DNA from: Bacillaceae bacterium Marseille-Q3522
Lineage (GTDB): Bacteria > Bacillota > Bacilli > Bacillales > Cytobacillaceae
DNA: 37,549 nucleotides
NCBI GenBank assembly: GCA_017898095.1
Contig: JAGKQJ010000023.1
Span: 1-37,549 of the forward strand
Direction of reading: 5' to 3'
Under the pieces are notes generated by a model. That model was not told the origin of the DNA, did not search any database, and saw nothing but the letters and a program-made list of their open reading frames with translations. Positions 15,095 to 23,451 of this stretch are shown here, in pieces (positions within the stretch are counted from its first letter, which is position 1; the number at the start of each line of letters is the position of its first letter). The translations under genes were made by a program, and so were the position numbers.

Positions 15095-15985
15095 CTACTT
15101 TGGCACAGCACTGCCATATTTCACACCCAATGTAGAATAAATGAAATAAGCAACCCCGTTTGCATCATTCGTTAATGTCGTCCAATCCGCAGCCGCTTTG
15201 ATATCTTTATGTGCATTGCCCATCGCAACACCTTGCCCGGCTTTGGTTATCATCGAAATGTCATTATAGCTGTCTCCCGCTGCGGCACAGGCGGACAGTT
15301 CAATTTGCAGCCTTTTTGCTAATTTTTCTAATGCGAGGCCTTTTGATGCATCTAAATGCTCCAATTCAAAATTATGCTCCGCCGAGCTGACCAATGTCAT
15401 ATCGCGCTGTTGTGAAAAATATTTCCAGCCTTTCGCTAATTTTTCTTCATCAAAGGAGAATGCCAAAATATTGAATATATCAATATCTGTCGGAAGAAGA
15501 TCGCTATACGACTGGATATGGACGAAGCCAAATTGACTGAATTGCTTCTCAATGCTGTTTTTTAATGTGAACAGATCAATTTCCGGATTTGCACTTTTGA
15601 TTCTGTCAATTTCAATTTCTAAAATTTGTCTCCCTTTTTGCGGTGTATAGATAGCATGGTTGCTAAAGACTTCATAATAATAATGTCCTTGTTCCAACCA
15701 TTCCAGTGCTGCAAATGCCTGGTTTTTTTCAAGGGGAATGGCATCAAACAAAGTACCGTCAGGGTCATGAATCATCGCCCCATTTGCGCTGATCATCCAT
15801 GGTGATAATCCGCTATCCTTAAAAATGTTCATAATATCAAAATGAGCCCGGCCGGAAGCAATGACAATTTCTATTCCTCGTTGTTTCGCAAATTTTAATG
15901 CTTTAATATTTTCTTCGCTAATTTCACAATTGCTGTTTAAAAGTGTCCCATCTAAATCAAGTGCGAAAAGCTTCACCAACTTCAC
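15095..15985 (-). CDS. Cof-type HAD-IIB family phosphatase
   Basis: A 296-residue haloacid-dehalogenase phosphatase with a large C2-type cap. Motif I is FALDLDGTLL (nucleophile Asp10, Asp12), motif II IVIASGR (Ser/Arg), motif III the Lys region ASKGLALEKLA, and motif IV AAGDSYNDISMI. Substrates of Cof proteins are usually sugar or cofactor phosphates; the true one cannot be read. The start is uncertain: GTG 15985 (4 nt from AAAGGAG), TTG 15979 (10 nt) or GTG 15976. It overlaps the last codons of a broken DeoR-family regulator, so the two were once a translationally coupled pair. It separates sigF from spoVAA, unlike in B. subtilis. Confidence 0.85.
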   Translation of the reverse strand: MKLVKLFALDLDGTLLNSNCEISEENIKALKFAKQRGIEIVIASGRAHFDIMNIFKDSGLSPWMISANGAMIHDPDGTLFDAIPLEKNQAFAALEWLEQGHYYYEVFSNHAIYTPQKGRQILEIEIDRIKSANPEIDLFTLKNSIEKQFSQFGFVHIQSYSDLLPTDIDIFNILAFSFDEEKLAKGWKYFSQQRDMTLVSSAEHNFELEHLDASKGLALEKLAKRLQIELSACAAAGDSYNDISMITKAGQGVAMGNAHKDIKAAADWTTLTNDANGVAYFIYSTLGVKYGSAVPK

Positions 15986-16166
15986 TTCACTCCTTTGTCT
16001 TTATTTTCCATGACAAGCAGTTTTACATTATTTTTCTGCAGCAATTGCAGAAAGGAATCACTTGGTTTCCGATCGGTAATTAATAGATCTATTTCTTGTC
16101 AACCGGCAAAACGAAAAAATCCGGTGAGGCCGATTTTCTTGTGATCAGCTAAAACAATCACCTTTC
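15982..16166 (-). pseudogene. C-terminal fragment of a DeoR/GlpR-family transcriptional regulator
   Basis: On the minus strand KVIVLADHKKIGLTGFFRFAG, an in-frame TGA, then QEIDLLITDRKPSD and NNVKLLVMENKDKGVK can be read. This is the C-terminal ligand-binding end of DeoR-type repressors (VIVLADHSK-G, then EID-LITD). The N-terminal helix-turn-helix and most of the sensor domain are missing, the fragment has an internal stop, and a TGA sits just before it. The gene would have ended at 15982, overlapping the HAD phosphatase start. It was probably the local regulator of that gene. Confidence 0.8.
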
Positions 16167-16365
16167 ATTATATATGAGAGATATTAAGTGCAGGTATTTG
16201 TTTTGTAAAGAATATGTGGTTGACTCGCCATCATGTGAGCGTATACGCACTTGGGAGATTGTACGATGTGAAAATGAAAAAATATATAATCCATTTATTG
16301 GAGTTCATGAAGAAATGGATATGATCCATACTATAAGGGAAGAAACTGCATCTGAATTAGTGCAA
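16167..16365 (+). other. Unassigned spacer between the DeoR relic and the repeat array
   Basis: AT-rich sequence with an open frame of 69 codons (from 16174) that has no ribosome binding site and no similarity I recognise (MRDIKCRYLFCKEYV...). It may be a relic or chance ORF. No promoter for spoVAA could be recognised here. Confidence 0.3.
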
Positions 16366-16795
16366 ATTCGATGGGCAGCATAACCCCCGCCTATAATGGA
16401 GGTGAAAACAACCATTTTAACGTCACGTCCTGTGGCAAAGCCGGCACTAGCACGTCCTGTGCGTCGACCGGCAAAGAGCGCCACGTCCTGTGGCAAAACC
16501 GGCACTAGCACGTCCTGTGCGTCGACCGGCAAAGAGCGTCACGTCCTGTGACAAAGCCGGCACTAGCACGTCCTGTGCGTCGACCGGCAAAGAGCGCCAC
16601 GTCCTGTGGCAAAGCCGGCACTAGCACGTCCTGTGCGTCGGCCGGCAAAGAGCGCCACGTCCTGTGGCAAAGCCGGCACTAGCACGTCCTGTGCGTCGGC
16701 CGGCAAAGAGCGCCACGTCCTGTGGCAAAGCCGGCACTAGCACGTCCTGTGCGTCGAAATCCCCGCTGAAGGAATTTCTCTTTTGAAAAGTGTTG
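16366..16795 (-). repeat. Modular structured repeat, copy D: six-unit CAGGACG hairpin array, internally deleted
   Basis: Minus-strand copy of the family at 5934, 25784 and 29986. Its 5' end (16795 downward) reads GAAATTCCTTCAGCGGGG then TTTCGACG; its 3' end reads TTTTCACCTCC...GGCGGGGGTTATGCTGCCC. In between are six tandem units of exactly 58 bp (ACGTCC repeats at 16425, 16483, 16541, 16599, 16657, 16715). Each plus-strand unit has hairpins GCCAC-GTCCT-GTGGC and GCAC-GTCCT-GTGC, so the minus strand carries 12 CAGGACG loops. The middle modules present in copy A are deleted. It lies immediately upstream of spoVAA and could form part of its leader. Confidence 0.85.
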
Positions 16796-16822
16796 AAAAT
16801 CAAAGGGGTAGGATGTGAAAGG

Positions 16823-17443
16823 ATGGAAAAGAGAGTCTATATTCGCTTGCGGCAACGAGTCCAGGTTCGCCCAAACGAGGAGATATATATAAAAGATGTT
16901 GCGCAAATTATTGCAGAAGATCCGCTTTATGAGAGAATAGGCGGCATTTTTGTCTATAAGGTCCAGGAAAGCGATCAAAATATGGTTATTATTGATGTAA
17001 TGAAAGTGATAAAGGCAATCACAAAACAGATAGATTTGATTGATATTCAGACGATCGGTCCGACGCAAGTTATTGTCGAGGTCATTTTTAAAAAACGTAT
17101 GGTCTCCTGGCCGGCATTTCTGCTTATTTGGTTTTTGCTGTTTTTTGGCGCAGCATTGACAATCATGAATTTTCACGAGGATGTCAGCATGCAAGGTGTG
17201 CATCAACGTATTTATTTCATTATAACTGGAAAATGGGTGGAAAAACCGTTGCTTTTTCAAATTCCTTATTCATTTGGCTTAGGGATCGGCATGATTATTT
17301 TTTTTAATCATGTATTTAAAAAGCGATTGAATGAAGAACCAAGTCCCCTTGAAGTAGAAATGTTCAACTATCAGCAAGATCTCGATCGCTATGTTGTGAT
17401 GCATGAAAATAAGGAAGAAATGAGCCGAATCGATGATCATTAA
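16823..17443 (+). CDS. spoVAA: Stage V sporulation protein AA
   Basis: A 206-residue protein with a soluble N-terminal region (residues 1-90, MEKRVYIRLRQRVQVRPNE, two small alpha/beta subdomains) and two transmembrane segments (about 92-112 and 151-170). The C-terminal FFNHVFKKRLNEEPSPLEVEMFNYQ block is nearly the same as in B. subtilis SpoVAA. It belongs to the forespore SpoVA system for dipicolinic acid uptake and release. ATG 16823 matches the family N-terminus, but the ribosome binding site is weak (AAAGG overlaps the start). The upstream repeat array may have replaced the native promoter. It overlaps spoVAB by 11 bp. Confidence 0.92.
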   Translation: MEKRVYIRLRQRVQVRPNEEIYIKDVAQIIAEDPLYERIGGIFVYKVQESDQNMVIIDVMKVIKAITKQIDLIDIQTIGPTQVIVEVIFKKRMVSWPAFLLIWFLLFFGAALTIMNFHEDVSMQGVHQRIYFIITGKWVEKPLLFQIPYSFGLGIGMIIFFNHVFKKRLNEEPSPLEVEMFNYQQDLDRYVVMHENKEEMSRIDDH

Positions 17444-17855
17444 AATTTTACTCGTCATTTTTTTGGCCATTGCCGGCGGGTTGGCTGTTGGAGCTGGTTT
17501 TGTTGCATTTTTAACTGTTTTAGGAATAATTCCGAGGTTAATGCAATTATCAAAAACAATGAAAATGATTCGTTATTATGAGTCGGCTGTTGTTATCGGA
17601 GCAGTTGCCGGAACGTATAGTGTTTTACAGGACCCGCGCTTTTCGTTACCGGCAATCATACTTTCGGTTTTCGGACTTGCCGGAGGAATCTTTGTCGGTA
17701 TGTTAGCTGCGGCATTAACAGAAGTACTGAATGTCTTTCCAATATTGGCGAAAAGGATTGGAATGGAAGGGAAAATAATCATCTTAATGATGGCTATCGT
17801 ATTGGGAAAAATTCTCGGTTCCTTATATCAATGGATCTATTATGTGGATCATTGA
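17433..17855 (+). CDS. spoVAB: Stage V sporulation protein AB
   Basis: A 140-residue, very hydrophobic protein with about four to five transmembrane segments (near 3-28, 48-66, 70-96, 110-132). Sequence features such as LTVLGIIPRLMQLSKT and YYESAVVIGAVAGT match SpoVAB. It is part of the SpoVA system of the forespore membrane; its individual role is not defined. Translationally coupled to spoVAA by overlap. The next gene should be spoVAC but is spoVAEa, 67 bp on, so three operon genes are missing here. Confidence 0.92.
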   Translation: MIIKILLVIFLAIAGGLAVGAGFVAFLTVLGIIPRLMQLSKTMKMIRYYESAVVIGAVAGTYSVLQDPRFSLPAIILSVFGLAGGIFVGMLAAALTEVLNVFPILAKRIGMEGKIIILMMAIVLGKILGSLYQWIYYVDH

Positions 17856-17922
17856 TTGATTATGATAACGAAATGATGAATAGATTGGTACTGTAATGAG
17901 GATACGGGGAGTGACTTCCGGC

Positions 17923-18510
17923 ATGAGCAGACGAAAAAAAGTGATCTTGATAACAGATGGTGATGAATATGCGCGAAGAACGGCCGAAAAGATGGCAGAA
18001 GAATTTGGAGGACGCTGCATTTCCCAATCACATGGAAATCCTTCCCCTTTGTCAGGTACTGTCCTAGTCCGGCTAATAAAACAAGCAACGGCCGAACCTG
18101 TTTTTGTCTTATTTGACGATAGCGGGCTTGTTGGAGAAGGAGCCGGTGAACAAGCGTTAAAATATGTTGCAACCCATCAGGATATTGAGGTGCTTGGTGT
18201 GATTGCGGTTGCTTCGAAAACAAAAAAAGAAGAATGGACAAAGATCGACGTTTGTATTGACAGGGATGGCAATCTAACGCCATTTGGGGTTGATAAATAT
18301 GGAATTCCCGATACCGAAATAGGCAGAATGAACGGTGACACCGTTTATTGTCTTGATCAGTTACAAATACCGATAATTGTTGGCATTGGCGACATCGGAA
18401 AAATGTCACATAAGGACGATATTCAAATTGGTGCTCCGGTGACACGGAAGGCTGTCAATCTTATTTTAGAAAGGAGCGGATTTCGAAGTGGACAATGCAT
18501 TGAAAAATAA
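17923..18510 (+). CDS. spoVAEa: Stage V sporulation protein AEa
   Basis: A 195-residue soluble protein beginning [20 protein letters not shown], with the conserved [61 protein letters not shown] and [10 protein letters not shown]. This is SpoVAEa, which in B. subtilis is soluble and found on the outer face of the spore inner membrane. ATG 17923 has GGGGAGTGA about 9 nt upstream; an in-frame ATG at 17896 has no such site. The C-terminus runs 8 or so residues beyond the usual end and overlaps spoVAF by 23 bp. In B. subtilis it follows spoVAC, AD and AEb, none of which is present before it here. Confidence 0.92.
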   Translation: MSRRKKVILITDGDEYARRTAEKMAEEFGGRCISQSHGNPSPLSGTVLVRLIKQATAEPVFVLFDDSGLVGEGAGEQALKYVATHQDIEVLGVIAVASKTKKEEWTKIDVCIDRDGNLTPFGVDKYGIPDTEIGRMNGDTVYCLDQLQIPIIVGIGDIGKMSHKDDIQIGAPVTRKAVNLILERSGFRSGQCIEK

Positions 18511-19960
18511 AGAGCCGATCCCTGCTTCTCTCCAAGATGTGGAAAATTATATGAAAGAACGGGTTGGCTTAGGGACGAGCTTTGATTTAGGTGTAAGAAA
18601 GATGGATATTTTACAAAAAGAAATCCATCTCTATTATGTAAATGGACTATGCGACACGCAATATATTATTGAAATTTTAGAACCACTTGTCATGATTCAT
18701 ACGAAGGAAAAAATGTCTGATAAACTTTTTTCCATATTGAAAAAACGTCTTACCCACCAATCAGTAGAAGAGATAAAAACGATGGACGAGCTTGTTGACC
18801 GTGTACTTTCCGGTTTAATCGTGATCGTGACAGGAGAAGAACAAAAGGGCATTGCTGTCGATGTCCGCAATTATCCCGGCAGAGATCCGCAGGAACCGGA
18901 CACGGAAAAAGTAGTGCGCGGCTCAAGGGACGGTTTTGTGGAAAACATCATCATAAATTCTGCTTTGACACGAAGAAGAATACGGGATGAACGGCTCCGT
19001 GTAGAGCTTTTACAAATTGGGGAACGGTCGAAAACGGATGTAGCGATCTGCTATTTAAAAGACGTTGCTGATCCGGATCTAATCAATATTGTGAAGCAGG
19101 AATTACAGGCAATTCAGATTGACGGGCTGACGATGGCAGAAAAGACAATTGAAGAATTTTTATTAAAGCAAGGCTATAATCCGTATCCGCTCGTCCGCTA
19201 TACGGAACGTTCCGATGTTGCTGCGACACATATACTTGAGGGCCATGTCTGCATTTTTGTCGATACTTCACCAAGTGTCATTATTACACCGGCAACATAT
19301 TTTCACCATTTGCAGCATGCCGAAGAGTTTCGCCAATCACCGGCAGTAGGGACATTGATAAGATGGGTTCGCTTTTTAGGCGTGCTTATTTCTTTATTTT
19401 TGCTGCCTTTTTGGATGTTAATCGTAATAGAGCCATCCCTTTTACCGGAGAGACTTGCGTTTGTCGGGCCAAATGAACAATCCAATATTCCGGTTTTTAT
19501 TCAAATTTTTATTGCGGACATTGGCATTGATTTTTTACGGATTGCTGCAATTCATACGCCGACCCCGTTATCTACGGCAATGGGCCTAATTGCTGCAGTC
19601 CTTATCGGACAAATTGCCATTGATGTCGGTTTATTTGTTCCGGAAATTATTTTATATGTTTCTTTTGCTGCAATCGGTACCTTCACTACGCCGAGTTATG
19701 AACTGAGTGCGGCTAATAAAATTGTCCGCTTTCTTTTATTATTATTAGTTGTCATCTTCCACTTGCCCGGTTTTGTTATTGGGTCCACATGCTATATCCT
19801 GTTTTTAGCTCATACCCGTTCTTTAAATACACCTTATCTTTGGCCGTTTATCCCATTTCATCCGGCAGCTTTCTCTCATATTATTGTTCGCCGGACTGTT
19901 CCCGGAACGAAGCTGAGACCAAGCATCGTTCACCCGCGAAACCGCTATAAGCAACCATAA
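18488..19960 (+). CDS. spoVAF: Stage V sporulation protein AF (GerA-type membrane protein)
   Basis: A 490-residue protein related to the A subunits of nutrient germinant receptors. The N-terminal soluble part (residues 1-280) contains [20 protein letters not shown], a signature of the GerA/SpoVAF family, and [14 protein letters not shown]. The C-terminal half has four to five membrane segments (about 295-320, 335-360, 375-400, 407-440). SpoVAF has been proposed to act as a germination ion channel partner. GTG 18488 has AAAGGAG 10 nt upstream. It is the last gene of this reduced spoVA operon. Confidence 0.92.
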   Translation: MDNALKNKEPIPASLQDVENYMKERVGLGTSFDLGVRKMDILQKEIHLYYVNGLCDTQYIIEILEPLVMIHTKEKMSDKLFSILKKRLTHQSVEEIKTMDELVDRVLSGLIVIVTGEEQKGIAVDVRNYPGRDPQEPDTEKVVRGSRDGFVENIIINSALTRRRIRDERLRVELLQIGERSKTDVAICYLKDVADPDLINIVKQELQAIQIDGLTMAEKTIEEFLLKQGYNPYPLVRYTERSDVAATHILEGHVCIFVDTSPSVIITPATYFHHLQHAEEFRQSPAVGTLIRWVRFLGVLISLFLLPFWMLIVIEPSLLPERLAFVGPNEQSNIPVFIQIFIADIGIDFLRIAAIHTPTPLSTAMGLIAAVLIGQIAIDVGLFVPEIILYVSFAAIGTFTTPSYELSAANKIVRFLLLLLVVIFHLPGFVIGSTCYILFLAHTRSLNTPYLWPFIPFHPAAFSHIIVRRTVPGTKLRPSIVHPRNRYKQP

Positions 19961-19965
19961 CAAAG

Positions 19966-20038
19966 GCCGGAGGTCAGAAGTAAGAAAAAGGGAAAACCCG
20001 CAACTCGGGTTTAAAAGGAATTTTCCGGTCTCCGCTTT
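19966..20038. repeat. Degenerate REP-like hairpin element, copy 2
   Basis: GGAGGTCAGAAG, AAACCCG (19994-20000) pairing with CGGGTTT (20006-20012), then TTTTCCGG and CGCTTTTC. Resembles the element after fur (4441-4514). It may serve as the spoVA operon terminator, although the T-run is poor. Confidence 0.45.
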
Positions 20039-20160
20039 TCTGTTTGTCCGGCTCCGGCGGGTAGCCGCTCGAGGTCTTAAGCCAAGCAACCATAAAGTCA
20101 AAAAGCGGACTTTATGGTTGCTCGTCTTAAGCTTGTCGCGGCTGACCAACCCGCCTTCGC
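20031..20160 (-). repeat. GCGGAGG...GGAGCTGGAC family repeat, unit X1
   Basis: On the minus strand it opens GCGAAGGCGGGTTGG and closes CCGCCGGAGCCGGACAAACAG. The interior has a strong stem: AGCAACCATAAAGTC pairs with GACTTTATGGTTGCT around a short loop. Same end modules as units at 20161 and 37162. This type of GC-richer intergenic repeat is common in Bacillaceae genomes, as I recall. Confidence 0.65.
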
Positions 20161-20290
20161 TTTTCTGTTTGTCCAGCTCCGGGCGCTAAACCGTACGGCT
20201 GTTTCGCCATTTGAATCGAAGGCAAAGTGCGCCTTCGGTTCAAATGCCTCCAACTTCCTATCGGTTTGACCAAGCGCCCTCCGCTTTTCT
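20161..20290 (-). repeat. GCGGAGG...GGAGCTGGAC family repeat, unit X2
   Basis: On the minus strand it starts AAAAGCGGAGGGCGCTTGG and ends AGCGCCCGGAGCTGGAC. It is nearly identical over its whole length, in inverse orientation, to 37162-37283. Inner segments CATTTGAACCGAAGGC and GCCTTCGATTCAAATG form a long stem. Confidence 0.75.
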
Positions 20291-20292
20291 TA

Positions 20293-20321
20293 TTGCAGTT
20301 TTTTGTGATTTGTGGTAGAGT
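20293..20321 (+). promoter_or_regulatory. Probable SigA promoter of lysA
   Basis: TTGCAG (20293-20298) and TAGAGT (20316-20321) with a 17-bp spacer, just past the X2 repeat. No lysine riboswitch was recognised. Confidence 0.45.
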
Positions 20322-20409
20322 TTTTTTTATTATCTGAGGGTGATCACAAGTTTGCAGAGGATAGTTTTATTTGGAAAGCGAAGAACTTCCGATACGGAAT
20401 GAGGGAATA

Positions 20410-21735
20410 ATGATGTATTTTCATGGAACGACAAAGGTAAATAGTCAGGGGCATTTGGAAATTGGCGGATTGGACATGCCTGCTTTGGCAAAAGAATATG
20501 GAACCCCGCTGTACGTATATGATATAGCTCTCATCCGCAAAAGAGCGCAAGATTTTAAAAAAACATTTGCAAAAATGGGCATAACTGCACAAGTTGCGTA
20601 TGCAAGTAAAGCTTTTTCCACAGTAGCAATGATTCAGCTGGCGGAGGAAGAAGGGCTTTCACTAGATGTTGTCTCTTTCGGAGAGCTGCATACTGCTTTA
20701 GTAGCAGGATTTCCTGCTGAACGGATCCATTTTCATGGGAATAATAAAAGTACTGAAGAATTAAAGATGGCGCTTGCTTCAGAGATCGGCTGTATTGTGG
20801 TGGATAATTTTGATGAATTATCATTACTGCAGGAAATATGTGAAGCAGAAAAAAGAACAACGAATATTCTCTTACGTGTTACTCCCGGCATTGAAGCACA
20901 TACGCATGATTATATATTAACAGGACAAGAAGATTCAAAATTTGGTTTTGATCTGCAAAACGGACAGGCAGAAAAAGCTTTACAAATTTCGCTCCATTCA
21001 AAATATTTCCAATTATTGGGTTTGCATTGCCATATCGGTTCACAAATTTTTGAAACAACCGGATTTATCCTGGCAGCAAGGAAAATTATCGAAAAATTAA
21101 GCGAATGGAAAAAACAATATTCCTTTGAAGCAAAGGTGTTGAATTTAGGAGGCGGTTTCGGTATCCGTTATACAGATGAAGATGCTCCGATTACATCCTC
21201 TCTCTATGTAGAAAAAATTATTGATGAAGTGAAAACACAGGCAGCAAAATTTGCGATTACACTGCCGGAAATCTGGATTGAACCGGGACGTTCTCTCGTT
21301 GGTGACGCCGGTACAACTCTCTATAAAGTAGGTTCAAGAAAGGAAGTCCCGAATGTCCGCCAATATGTTGCTGTGGACGGAGGGATGAGTGATAATATTC
21401 GTCCTGCCTTGTATCAGGCAAAATATGAAGCTGTATTGGCAAATAAGCCGCTGGAAAAAGCGGATGAGGTTGTATCGATTGCGGGAAAATGCTGTGAGTC
21501 AGGAGACATGTTAATTTGGGACTTGCCGTTGCCAAAAGCAGACCGGAATGATATTTTGGCAGTTTTTTGTACAGGTGCTTACGGATACTCGATGGCAAGC
21601 AACTACAACCGCCTTCCCCGTCCGGCAGTTGTTTTTGTTGAAAACGGTGAAGCACAGCTTGTTGTGAAGCGCGAATCAATGGAGGATCTCGTACGTAATG
21701 ATTTGCCGCTCAAAAAAAAGGTGCAAAAAGGGTAG
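20410..21735 (+). CDS. lysA: Diaminopimelate decarboxylase LysA
   Basis: A 441-residue PLP enzyme of fold type III that decarboxylates meso-diaminopimelate to L-lysine. The PLP lysine is Lys67 in VAYASKAFS; HIGSQIFE, NLGGGFGIRY, EPGRSLVGDAGT and the active-site cysteine of AGKCCESGD are intact, and the AVFCTGAYGYSMASNYN end is typical. ATG 20410 or the adjacent ATG 20413 (MYFHGTTK, closest to B. subtilis) is the start, with GAGGG a few bases upstream; a TTG at 20371 has no support. It follows the spoVA operon as in B. subtilis. Monocistronic, with a terminator behind it. Confidence 0.95.
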   Translation: MMYFHGTTKVNSQGHLEIGGLDMPALAKEYGTPLYVYDIALIRKRAQDFKKTFAKMGITAQVAYASKAFSTVAMIQLAEEEGLSLDVVSFGELHTALVAGFPAERIHFHGNNKSTEELKMALASEIGCIVVDNFDELSLLQEICEAEKRTTNILLRVTPGIEAHTHDYILTGQEDSKFGFDLQNGQAEKALQISLHSKYFQLLGLHCHIGSQIFETTGFILAARKIIEKLSEWKKQYSFEAKVLNLGGGFGIRYTDEDAPITSSLYVEKIIDEVKTQAAKFAITLPEIWIEPGRSLVGDAGTTLYKVGSRKEVPNVRQYVAVDGGMSDNIRPALYQAKYEAVLANKPLEKADEVVSIAGKCCESGDMLIWDLPLPKADRNDILAVFCTGAYGYSMASNYNRLPRPAVVFVENGEAQLVVKRESMEDLVRNDLPLKKKVQKG

Positions 21736-21796
21736 CAGATTCAAAGGGATTCAGGTGGAGACTCTGCTTCACCTGATATTAAAAGATAGATACTGC

Positions 21797-21846
21797 AAAA
21801 AGGGTAAAACCAAAAAGCTGCATGACAGCCGGTTCTACCCTTTTTT
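21797..21846. terminator. Bidirectional terminator between lysA and the DUF1002 gene
   Basis: AAAAAGGGTA pairs with TACCCTTTTTT, with further pairing AACC/GGTT inside; T-runs on both strands. A second hairpin CAGGTG...CACCTG lies at about 21752-21775. Confidence 0.75.
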
Positions 21847-21857
21847 GTTTTACATAT

Positions 21858-22739
21858 TTATTTTTCCCCTTCTTTACTATTGGAAAAAAAATCTTTTATG
21901 CTGTCAAACAGATTCACAAAGAATTGTTTGATGTTCTCGAGAAACCCTTGCCCTTCTTCAGACGACAAATATTTGGAGATTTGATCTTTTGTATGATTTA
22001 TTTGCTCTTCTATTTGACTCCAATCAATATTTAATTCTTTAAGTTTATTAAAAAAGTCAATTAAGCTTGAAAGCTGTTCGTCAGTTAAAGTTACTCCCAG
22101 ATCTTTCGCTGCATCTTCAATAATGGTCTGTAATTCTTTATCGGTTTCCGGCTTCTTTTTGGCGATTTCTTCTTTTATTTTTGTAATCAATGCAGCTGCA
22201 TTTTCATTGCCAATTTCTTCTCCCAGTTTCGCCGACTCAACCATTTCTTCATTTGCAGCCTGCTTTACCACCTCGGGAATTGTTTTATCCGCGGAAATTT
22301 CGTATGCTTTTATCAACCCTGTCAAAGCAGCTGTTCCGGAGACAGAGACAGGTGCCGTAATGTAAATTTTTGCGTCTTTTACTCCTGCGGTAATTAACGC
22401 ATTGATATACATTTCATCGGTAACCCAATTTATATTTTTTGTTTGTACTTCTAAGCCGGTACCTTCTTTCGCAATCGTTATCGCAGACGAAGAGATTGCC
22501 CGTGTTCCAATTAAAGATTTCGCAATAAATCTGTCGAGATATTGATGTTCTTCGGCATTGGAAACATAAATTATTTCCGGATTTTCAGGTGCATCCATTT
22601 CCGCCAGCAGCAAATTTTTTTGCTCTTCTGTTAAATTTTCACCTAACGTGATAATCATATCGCCTTCAACTGTGTCAGCAAAACTGTGAAGCGGGCTTAA
22701 CAATAGTAGAAGGATAAGCAGAAATCCCAACTTTTTCAT
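21858..22739 (-). CDS. ypuA: YpuA-like secreted protein, DUF1002
   Basis: A 293-residue exported protein with a signal peptide (MKKLGFLLILLLLLSPLHSFA). The DUF1002 core (about 23-220) includes ITLGENLTEEQKNLLL, SNAEEHQYL, SSSAITIA and NINWVTDEMYINALITAGVKDAKIYITAPVSVSGTAALTGL; the tail is helical and charged. The function of DUF1002 is unknown; B. subtilis YpuA lies in the same neighbourhood and its gene is linked to the cell-envelope stress response. GAGGAG is 8 nt before ATG 22739. Here it is on the minus strand, convergent with lysA. Confidence 0.82.
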   Translation of the reverse strand: MKKLGFLLILLLLLSPLHSFADTVEGDMIITLGENLTEEQKNLLLAEMDAPENPEIIYVSNAEEHQYLDRFIAKSLIGTRAISSSAITIAKEGTGLEVQTKNINWVTDEMYINALITAGVKDAKIYITAPVSVSGTAALTGLIKAYEISADKTIPEVVKQAANEEMVESAKLGEEIGNENAAALITKIKEEIAKKKPETDKELQTIIEDAAKDLGVTLTDEQLSSLIDFFNKLKELNIDWSQIEEQINHTKDQISKYLSSEEGQGFLENIKQFFVNLFDSIKDFFSNSKEGEK

Positions 22740-23006
22740 GACGTCTTCTCCTCGTATATTAGTAAATAACTATCTTTTCCTATCCAATCCTATTACATAA
22801 GATAAGACGTTATTCAAGAAAAAAAGTTTCCTACTTCTTTCATAGAAGATTGTTGTATTCCAAAAATAGTATAGGTATATGACACTATTCAGTCGATTAA
22901 ATATTGAAGAAATAGATTTTTTTCTGTATGATTATTAGAGCGAATGATTAAATGGATGATAACTGGGGAAAACTATTTACAATAATCTACGATCGATAAT
23001 TAATGA

Positions 23007-23417
<411 letters not shown>

Positions 23418-23451
23418 GGGCCAGGAAGGCTGATTCTGAGGTTTTTTCGTT

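Noticed and set aside
16174-16383. 69-residue ORF as a gene
   Set aside because: No ribosome binding site, no recognisable family, and its end runs into the repeat copy D. Kept only as unassigned spacer.
16420-16760. CRISPR array
   Set aside because: The 58-bp period is a true tandem repeat with no unique spacers, and the repeat holds two internal hairpins; no cas gene is near.
16679-17260. 193-residue minus-strand ORF opposite spoVAA and the array
   Set aside because: It runs antisense to a clear spoVAA gene and through the repeat array, whose translated units give a repeating RRTGRASAGFATG pattern by period alone.
20290-20409. Lysine riboswitch before lysA
   Set aside because: The interval is only about 120 bp, lacks the multi-stem L-box core, and shows no terminator pair.
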